This document shows, in pieces, positions 1-5,156 of a stretch of 6,776 nucleotides of DNA. This stretch comes from Clostridia bacterium (GTDB lineage Bacteria; Bacillota; Clostridia; Oscillospirales; Acutalibacteraceae). The notes under the pieces are model-generated. The model had not been told where the DNA came from, did not search any database, and saw nothing but the letters and a program-made list of their open reading frames with translations. Each line of letters opens with the position of its first letter. The stretch's first letter is position 1. The position numbers and the translations under genes were made by a program. The DNA is taken from NCBI GenBank assembly GCA_900764115.1, contig CAAFMR010000091.1, positions 1 to 6,776 on the forward strand, read 5' to 3'.

Positions 1-1212
1 GATGTGGAAATTCGCTCGAAGATCTCCGTCTGGTCTGCCCGGGGCACCAAATGGTGCTCGATCATGAAGCAGATGATCGACTCGGATTTCACCGCTAAGA
101 CCGGCATCGGCGTGGATCTCAATGTGCTGCCTGCCGGACAGCTCAATGCGGGCGGCGCCAATGCGCTGCTGCTGTCTATGACCTCCGGCAAGGCGCCGGA
201 TGTGGCTACCGGCGTATCCAGCAGCTCCATCGGCGAATTTGCCATGCGCAACGCCCTGACGGATGTGTCCGGCTTTGCGGATTTTCCTCAGGTGGCGGAG
301 CGGTTCAATGCCAACTATTTCACGGCGCTGCGGTATAACGGCCATACCTTTGCGCTGCCGGAGACCCAGAATATCGCCGTGATGGTGTACCGCAAGGATA
401 TCTTTTCGCAGCTGAAGCTGTCCCTGCCCAATACCTGGGATGAGCTGTATGACAAGGTGATCCCGGTGCTGAACCAGAACAATATGCAGTTCTATATGCC
501 GCTGGCGGTGACGAGCTTTGATATGTTCCTGTACCAGCACGGCGGCAGCTATTATGACGCGTCTCTGCAATATACGGCGCTGGATTCCGCCGAGGCCTAC
601 AACGCCATGCTGGAATATACCAATCTGTATCTCCTCTACGGCGTGCCCAAGTCCGCCAGTTTTTATAACCGTTTCCGCAATGGGGAAATGCCCATCGGCG
701 TGGTGGACTACAACGTATATATGCAAATCAAATCCGTGGCGGGCGATCTGAACGGTAAGTGGGGCGTGGCCCCTATTCCGGGGCGTCGGCAGGCGGATGG
801 CAGTGTGAACCGCGCCCATTCCTCCCTGACGGCGGAGTGCGTGATGATCATCGACCAGTCCACCCATCAGGATGAGGCGTGGGAGTTCCTCAAGTGGTGG
901 ACGGACGCTGCCACCCAGACGGACTACGCTAACCGGGTGGAAACGCAGATCGGTAAGAGTGCCCGGTGGAATACGGCGACGACCGAGGCGTTCCAAAACC
1001 TCTCCTGGGAAAAGAGCGAAAAGAGCGAAATCGTCGGCTCGGCGGACGCCGCCGTGGTGCCGCCGGTGGTGCTGGGCGGCTATTATACCTCCCGCCATAT
1101 CCTCAATGCCTATAACCGGATCCTTATGTCCAACGAAAATGTGCGCACCTCTATGGAAACCGCCGTGGAGGACATCAACCGGGAGCTGAAGCGCCGGCGG
1201 GAGAGCGCATGA
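1..1212 (+). CDS. Extracellular solute-binding protein of a CUT1-type sugar ABC transporter (5' partial)
   Basis: This is the lipid- or wall-side binding component that would capture a carbohydrate and deliver it to the two permeases encoded next. The reading frame is open from base 1 and 403 residues are visible. They begin at the first strand of a family-1 solute-binding fold (KISVWSARG), with no signal peptide, so the true start is upstream and the GTG at 4 is not the start. Family features in window numbering (residue 1 = Asp): a GKAPDVA segment near 64, ALPETQ near 119, a YRKDIF segment near 129, NTWDELYD near 144, NRFRNGEMPIG near 223, and EFLKWWT with W299-W300. The tail ends in a basic amphipathic stretch (EDINRELKRRRESA). 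From memory, homologues in similar loci are about 900-1000 residues with an extra N-terminal region; that part would lie outside. Its stop overlaps the next gene by 4 bases. The ligand cannot be read from the sequence. Confidence 0.95.
   Translation, partial: DVEIRSKISVWSARGTKWCSIMKQMIDSDFTAKTGIGVDLNVLPAGQLNAGGANALLLSMTSGKAPDVATGVSSSSIGEFAMRNALTDVSGFADFPQVAERFNANYFTALRYNGHTFALPETQNIAVMVYRKDIFSQLKLSLPNTWDELYDKVIPVLNQNNMQFYMPLAVTSFDMFLYQHGGSYYDASLQYTALDSAEAYNAMLEYTNLYLLYGVPKSASFYNRFRNGEMPIGVVDYNVYMQIKSVAGDLNGKWGVAPIPGRRQADGSVNRAHSSLTAECVMIIDQSTHQDEAWEFLKWWTDAATQTDYANRVETQIGKSARWNTATTEAFQNLSWEKSEKSEIVGSADAAVVPPVVLGGYYTSRHILNAYNRILMSNENVRTSMETAVEDINRELKRRRESA
1012..1029 (+). repeat. Two tandem copies of a 9-bp unit inside the binding-protein gene
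   Basis: The unit AAGAGCGAA occurs twice back to back (1012-1020 and 1021-1029), in frame, giving Lys-Ser-Glu twice (window residues 338-343). It sits just after the conserved tryptophan of the NLSWEK segment, in a part of the family that varies in length. It looks like a small in-frame duplication. Functional meaning is unlikely. Confidence 0.6.
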
Positions 1213-2168
1213 CTACCTGCGAAAACAGCAAGGAGCAGCGGCAGATGAAAACAGCTTTACAAAAACTATTCAAGACCGGGCAGCCGATGAGCGCTTACCG
1301 GAACACCAAGGTGGGGTATCTGTTTTTAGCCCCGTTTCTCGCCCTGTTTGTGGTGTTCACGCTCATACCGGTGCTGGTGGGCATCGGGCTGAGCTTCACC
1401 GATTACAATATGATCGAGGCTCCCTCCTTTGTGGGGTTGAGCAATTTCCGGATCCTGATCCTGGACGACAAGGAATTCTTGATCGCTCTGCGCAATACCT
1501 TCCTGTTCGCCTTTGTTTCCGGACCGATCTCGTTGCTGATGTCCTTTGTGCTGGCGTGGGTGATCAACCAGCTGCGCATCACTCGCCAGTTCTTTGCGCT
1601 GGCTATTTATGCCCCCTCCATCGTCAGCGGCACCGCCATTTCGGTGGTTTGGCTGTACTTTTTCTCGGGCGATTCCTATGGTCTGATCAACAGCTTTTTG
1701 ACCAATCTGGGGCTGATCTCCTCTCCCATCCAGTGGACGACCGACCCCAAATATATTCTGGGCGTGGTGATCTTCATTTCCGTGTGGATGGGCATGGGCA
1801 CCGGTTTTCTGACCTTTTTGTCGGCATTCCGGAATCTGTCTCCGGATCAGCACGAGGCGGCGATGATCGACGGCATCCGCTCCTCCACCCAGGAGCTGTT
1901 TTATATCGTGCTGCCCAATATGAAGCCCCAGCTGCTGTTTGCCGCTATCAACAGCACGGTGGCTGCTTTCGGCGTATTCGATATTGCGGTGGCTATTGCT
2001 GGGTTCCCCAGCCCCAACTATGCGGCGCATACCATCGTCGCACATCTGTACGATTTTGCGTTTGTCCGCTTTGAGATGGGGTATGCATCCGCCATTGCGG
2101 TGATTCTGTTCTTCATTACATTCTTTATGGGCAAGATTCTCCGAAAGCTGTTTTCGGAGAACGGATAA
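1209..2168 (+). CDS. Sugar ABC transporter permease, MalF/UgpA type
   Basis: This is an inner-membrane channel subunit of a CUT1 carbohydrate importer, expected to pair with the permease encoded next. From the ATG at 1209 it is 319 residues, the usual length. Six hydrophobic helices are visible at about 37-62, 96-119, 130-151, 182-206, 242-264 and 292-313. The cytoplasmic EAA loop that docks on the ATPase is intact: EAAMIDGIRS at 216-225, with Leu235-Pro236 closing it. The first start overlaps the upstream stop as ATGA and has GGGAG about 5 bases before it. A second ATG at 1245 (Met13) has a better AAGGAG site and would give 307 residues. Both leave all helices intact, so the start is uncertain but the product is not. 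No ATPase gene lies nearby; CUT1 systems often share an MsmK/UgpC-type ATPase encoded elsewhere. The substrate is unknown. Confidence 0.95.
   Translation: MTTCENSKEQRQMKTALQKLFKTGQPMSAYRNTKVGYLFLAPFLALFVVFTLIPVLVGIGLSFTDYNMIEAPSFVGLSNFRILILDDKEFLIALRNTFLFAFVSGPISLLMSFVLAWVINQLRITRQFFALAIYAPSIVSGTAISVVWLYFFSGDSYGLINSFLTNLGLISSPIQWTTDPKYILGVVIFISVWMGMGTGFLTFLSAFRNLSPDQHEAAMIDGIRSSTQELFYIVLPNMKPQLLFAAINSTVAAFGVFDIAVAIAGFPSPNYAAHTIVAHLYDFAFVRFEMGYASAIAVILFFITFFMGKILRKLFSENG
1230..1235 (+). promoter_or_regulatory. Internal Shine-Dalgarno site supporting an alternative permease start
   Basis: AAGGAG lies 9 bases before the ATG at 1245, which is in frame with the first permease. It is a closer match to the consensus than the GGGAG before the overlapping ATG at 1209. 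Either start could be the real one: the 4-base overlap favours 1209 through translational coupling, while the site strength favours 1245. Confidence 0.5.
2137..2161 (+). other. Perfect 10-bp inverted repeat (possible RNA hairpin) at the permease-permease junction
   Basis: The arms TTCTCCGAAA (2137-2146) and TTTCGGAGAA (2152-2161) are exact reverse complements around a 5-base loop (GCTGT). The repeat covers the last codons of the first permease and ends 5 bases before its stop. The Shine-Dalgarno site and GTG of the second permease follow within 20 bases. There is no run of T after it, so it does not look like an intrinsic terminator. It could stabilise or mark a processing point in the mRNA, or modulate translation of the second permease. 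It could also be a chance product of the coding sequence. Confidence 0.55.
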
Positions 2169-2180
2169 GGGGGGGATACT

Positions 2181-3077
2181 GTGGCAGAGGTTAAAGGAAA
2201 AAGCATCCGCATTGCCGGTAAGCATATCTGCACGGTAAATGTTCCCTCGATGATCCGGATGATCCTCCTCACGGCTCTGGCGCTGTTTATGATATTGCCG
2301 CTGGTGTATATCATCTCCACGTCGCTGAAGCCCCTGGATGAGTTGTATCTGTTTCCGCCGAAGTTCATTACCACCCGCCCCACCTTTTCTAATTTCAGAG
2401 ATCTGTTTTCCGCTTTGGACGGGGCGTCGGTGCCGTTTGCCCGCTATTTCTTTAATAGCTTTATGGTGTCGGTGCTGACGGTGCTGGGCACGGTGCTGGT
2501 CTGCTGTATGGGCGCCTACGGGCTGGTGAAGCACCGTCCCAAGGGTGCGGGGCTCATCTTTTCGCTGATCCTGGCGGCGCTGATGTTCTCCGGTCAGGTG
2601 ACGCTGATCCCCTCCTATATCGTCATTAAGACGCTGGGGCTGCTGGATACGATCTGGGCGCTGATCATCCCGAAGATCGGGGTGGCGTTCAACTTCTTTC
2701 TGGTGAAGCAGTTCCTGGAGCAGATGCCGGAGACCTATCTGGAGGCGGCACGGCTGGACGGAGCCAATGAATGGACGATTTTCTGGAAGATCGTTATGCC
2801 CTATATCAAATCCGCCACGGCGACGCTGGTGGTGTTCAGCTTTACCGCCTCGTGGAACGATTATCTGGGACCGGTCATCTATCTCCAGTCGGTTGCGCTG
2901 AAGACCCTGCCGCTGGCGGTGCAGACCATTGCCGGCGGTGCGGGCGCCGCCAGTCTGGCGACGGCGGGCGCTATGGCGGCTGCGGCGTTTGTGACCGTAT
3001 TTCCCACCATCATCGTGTATACCGTGATGCAGGGAAAAGTGATGAATACGATGGCACATTCGGGGATAAAGGAATGA
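2181..3077 (+). CDS. Carbohydrate ABC transporter permease, MalG/UgpE type
   Basis: This is the second channel subunit of the importer. It has 298 residues from a GTG start, preceded by a run of seven G (2169-2175) that acts as a Shine-Dalgarno site 5 bases before it. Hydrophobic helices are visible at about 25-47, 89-114, 124-148, 158-175, 212-234 and 266-286. The EAA loop is intact: EAARLDGANE at 188-197, closing with Met206-Pro207. It is followed by the usual SWNDYLGPVIYL segment (224-235). The C-terminus is VMQGKVMNTMAHSGIKE. That ending resembles one branch of MalG-like permeases and replaces the more common ending with a QKYF-type motif. It starts 12 bases after the first permease ends, and its own stop region overlaps a possible ATG of the next gene, so it sits in the same operon. 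Substrate not determinable. Confidence 0.95.
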   Translation: MAEVKGKSIRIAGKHICTVNVPSMIRMILLTALALFMILPLVYIISTSLKPLDELYLFPPKFITTRPTFSNFRDLFSALDGASVPFARYFFNSFMVSVLTVLGTVLVCCMGAYGLVKHRPKGAGLIFSLILAALMFSGQVTLIPSYIVIKTLGLLDTIWALIIPKIGVAFNFFLVKQFLEQMPETYLEAARLDGANEWTIFWKIVMPYIKSATATLVVFSFTASWNDYLGPVIYLQSVALKTLPLAVQTIAGGAGAASLATAGAMAAAAFVTVFPTIIVYTVMQGKVMNTMAHSGIKE

Positions 3078-3079
3078 GC

Positions 3080-3083
3080 GGAG
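3080..3083 (+). promoter_or_regulatory. Shine-Dalgarno site that sets the start of the NHL-repeat protein
   Basis: GGAG lies 5 bases before the ATG at 3089. The other candidate, an ATG at 3074 overlapping the permease stop as ATGA, has AAAGGA directly abutting it with no spacer, which is unfavourable. The start at 3089 also gives a clean signal peptide beginning MRKIIAVLSL. The open frame continues upstream to 2771, inside the permease gene, but that extension is a shadow. Confidence 0.6.
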
Positions 3084-3088
3084 TGACA

Positions 3089-4519
3089 ATGAGAAAAATC
3101 ATAGCGGTGCTTTCCCTGGCGGTGCTGTTGGCGCTTCCGCTGCAACTGGGAGCCGGTGCGGCGGCGAAGGAATATGTGTTGGACGACGAGGGCAGCCGGG
3201 TCTCCATCCCGCAGACCCATCGCATCGGCGGCTTTTACCGGGAATTCGGCGAAGTCGGCGGACGGCTTAGCGAGCCAACCGACTTGTTTGTGGGCAAGGA
3301 TGACTGCGTATACATCGCTGATACTGGCAATAACCGCATTGTAAAGCTGAATCCCGATGGCAGCTTTGCCGCCGCCTTTGATTGCGGCGGTACGCTGTCA
3401 TCCCCCGGCGGCGTGTATGTGACGGCGAACGGCGACCTGTATATCGCCGACACTGCCCATGAGCGCATCGTTCACACCGACCCGGCGGGGGAGTATATCG
3501 AGGAGTTCGTCAAGCCCCAAACGGAGATGCTGTCGGAGGACACCACCTTTCAAGTGAGCAAGATCGCTGTGTCGGAGCAGGGCTATATCTATACGATGAA
3601 AAGCCAGTATCTGATGATGATCGACGCCAAAAACGAGTTCAAGGGCTACATCGGTGACAACAAGCTGGGCTTCAGTCTCAAGCGGCTGTTCATCCGTACC
3701 TTTGCCTCCAAGGAGCAGCAGTCCAAGCTCATCAAGGATACGGCTGCCTCCTATTATTCCTTTGATTTGGGCCCCGACGGGATGGTGTATACCACCACCG
3801 GCGAGGAGGCTACCTCCAACCAGATTCAGCGGATCAATATGGTGGGGGATAACGTCTACGTGCAGCAGTTTTTCGGGGCGAAATACTACAACGAAGAAAT
3901 TAACCGGTTTGTCAATCCCCGGTTTGTGGATCTGTGCGCCGACGCGGACGGGCTGATCTATGCCATTGAGAGCTATTCCGGGAGTATTTTCGTGTACGAC
4001 GGCGACGGCAATATGCTGTCGGTGTTCGGCGGTCACGGCAGCATCAAGGGAATGTTCAATCAACCCATCGCCATCGACGAAAATTCCGCCGGGGATCTGT
4101 TTGTGCTGGATAAGAGCACCGGCTATGTGCATCGGTTTCAGAAGACCACCTTTATGCGGAATGTGACGGCGGCTATCGACCATTATGCCAAGGGAGAGTA
4201 TGCCGCCTCCCGGGAAGCATGGGAGCAGGTGTTGGAGCTGGACGCCAACTACCCCGTTGCCAATAAAGGCATCGGCGACTGCTATTATAAGGAGAAGAAC
4301 ACGGCACAGGCCCAGCGCTATTACCGGCTGGCCAATAATAAGAGCGGTTACGGCAAAGCCTTTGGAGACGCCCAGTATGCCTATTTCCGGGATCACTTCG
4401 GATCGGTGGTGGCGGCAGTGGCAGCAGCGGTGGTCGGGGTGCTTTTGCTGCTCCGGTTCCTTAAGCGCCGCTCCGACCGGCTGCTCAGCGATTACTATTA
4501 CGGAGGTGGCGCACGGTGA
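3089..4519 (+). CDS. Exported NHL-repeat beta-propeller protein with TPR-like segment and C-terminal membrane anchor
   Basis: This is a 476-residue protein of unproven function. Domain order: signal peptide at 1-26 (MRKII, hydrophobic core, then GAGAAA before KEY); NHL-type propeller repeats at about 61-90 (VYIADTGNNRIVKLNPDG) and 104-134 (LYIADTAHERIVHTDPAG); a divergent basic stretch around 181-222; further propeller blades at about 275-308 and 321-350; a helical TPR-like part at about 359-415 (YAKGEYAASREAWEQVLELD, then NKGIGDCYYKEKN); one hydrophobic helix at about 438-457 followed by LKRRSDR. The predicted topology is propeller and TPR outside, short basic tail inside. NHL propellers commonly bind proteins or ligands and some are enzymes; no catalytic site can be assigned. 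The start at 3089 follows GGAG at 3080-3083; an ATG at 3074 is possible. Its stop overlaps the next start by 4 bases (GTGA). Likely role: surface scaffold or sensor for the sugar importer (inference). Confidence 0.88.
   Translation: MRKIIAVLSLAVLLALPLQLGAGAAAKEYVLDDEGSRVSIPQTHRIGGFYREFGEVGGRLSEPTDLFVGKDDCVYIADTGNNRIVKLNPDGSFAAAFDCGGTLSSPGGVYVTANGDLYIADTAHERIVHTDPAGEYIEEFVKPQTEMLSEDTTFQVSKIAVSEQGYIYTMKSQYLMMIDAKNEFKGYIGDNKLGFSLKRLFIRTFASKEQQSKLIKDTAASYYSFDLGPDGMVYTTTGEEATSNQIQRINMVGDNVYVQQFFGAKYYNEEINRFVNPRFVDLCADADGLIYAIESYSGSIFVYDGDGNMLSVFGGHGSIKGMFNQPIAIDENSAGDLFVLDKSTGYVHRFQKTTFMRNVTAAIDHYAKGEYAASREAWEQVLELDANYPVANKGIGDCYYKEKNTAQAQRYYRLANNKSGYGKAFGDAQYAYFRDHFGSVVAAVAAAVVGVLLLLRFLKRRSDRLLSDYYYGGGAR
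4502..4507 (+). promoter_or_regulatory. Strong Shine-Dalgarno site for the YIP1-family gene
   Basis: GGAGGT lies 8 bases before the GTG at 4516, inside the last codons of the NHL gene. This near-perfect site supports the GTG start over the ATG three codons later, and it fits coupled translation through the GTGA overlap. Confidence 0.75.
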
Positions 4520-5142
4520 AACGGATGTCCTTTTTGAAGAAGTGCCTGATGATCGTGTTCCACCCGGCGGATTGTATGGTTATCGTGAAGCGGGAGCGGG
4601 ACTCCCTCCCTCTGTGGCAGCCGACGATGTTATATCTGTTGGCGATTGCGGTGAATTACGCCTATATCTTTATGGTGCATTTCCTCTTTGCGGAGAAAAA
4701 GACCACCGACGCCAATCTGGGGCTGGAATGCGCCATGGTGATCGTTCCGCTGCTGACCTGGACGGTGGCGGCGTATGCCATGACCGCCATCCTGTCCGGC
4801 GAAAGCAAATTCAAGGAGCAGTTCACCGCCTATGCCTACGCGCTGGTGCCGTATATCGTGCTGACCCCGGTGCTGGGGCTGCTGTCCAATCTGTGCGGCT
4901 CCTCTCAGGCGGGGCTGTACCAGTTTCTGCGGGTGGTGCTGCTGCTGTGGGTGCTGGCGCTGATCTTTTTTGCGCTGATGCAGCTCAACGATTATTCCTT
5001 TATGAAAACTGTTGGGGTGGCGCTCCTTTCACTGCTGATGATGGCGGTGATCTGGGCGGTGATCCTGCTGGTGGCCTCAATGACCGTGCAGTTTGCCACA
5101 TTTTTCACGGATGTGTTCAAAGAGTTTTCCTATAAGCTGTGA
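4516..5142 (+). CDS. YIP1-family multi-pass membrane protein
   Basis: This is a 208-residue integral membrane protein. A short cytoplasmic-looking N-terminus (MKRMSFLKKC, then HPADCMVIVKRERDS) leads to five hydrophobic helices at about 37-58, 71-93, 103-125, 135-157 and 163-188. The segment KFKEQFTAYAYALVPYIVLT at about 98-117 matches the bacterial Yip1-domain pattern of a polar stretch followed by YALVP. In eukaryotes Yip1 proteins act in vesicle traffic; the bacterial relatives have no settled role. The GTG start overlaps the NHL gene stop by 4 bases and has GGAGGT 8 bases upstream, so co-translation with the NHL protein is likely. Placement between a membrane-anchored propeller and a secreted DUF5696 protein suggests a partner in an envelope complex with the transporter, but this is inference. 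Family call is from pattern recognition. Confidence 0.85.
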   Translation: MKRMSFLKKCLMIVFHPADCMVIVKRERDSLPLWQPTMLYLLAIAVNYAYIFMVHFLFAEKKTTDANLGLECAMVIVPLLTWTVAAYAMTAILSGESKFKEQFTAYAYALVPYIVLTPVLGLLSNLCGSSQAGLYQFLRVVLLLWVLALIFFALMQLNDYSFMKTVGVALLSLLMMAVIWAVILLVASMTVQFATFFTDVFKEFSYKL

Positions 5143-5148
5143 GGGAGG
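5143..5148 (+). promoter_or_regulatory. Shine-Dalgarno site for the DUF5696 gene
   Basis: GGGAGG directly follows the YIP1-family stop codon and sits 8 bases before the ATG at 5157. It fixes the start of the last gene. The 14 bases between the two genes contain only this site. Confidence 0.75.
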
Positions 5149-5156
5149 AAAAGCGT

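Noticed and set aside
4..6. GTG at base 4 as the start of the solute-binding protein
   Set aside because: No ribosome site or signal peptide is visible, and the fold is already under way here, so the gene must start upstream of the window.
2771..3088. Upstream extension of the NHL-repeat gene into the second permease
   Set aside because: The open frame continues back to 2771 but this part is out-of-frame permease sequence. The signal peptide and GGAG site place the start at 3089.
1326..3089. A 587-codon open frame on the minus strand opposite the two permease genes
   Set aside because: Its translation is rich in His, Gln, Arg and Gly with no recognisable domain. It lies fully antisense to two clear permeases and is a by-product of GC-rich codon bias.
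3369..3390. A 7-bp inverted repeat (CCGCCGC / GCGGCGG) with an 8-base loop in the NHL gene
   Set aside because: It lies deep inside coding sequence, is made of common GC-rich alanine and glycine codons, and has no T run after it, so it is probably chance.
4185..5135. A 316-codon plus-strand frame overlapping the NHL and YIP1 genes
   Set aside because: Composition is Pro/Arg/Ala-rich without domains, and it crosses two well-supported genes in another frame.
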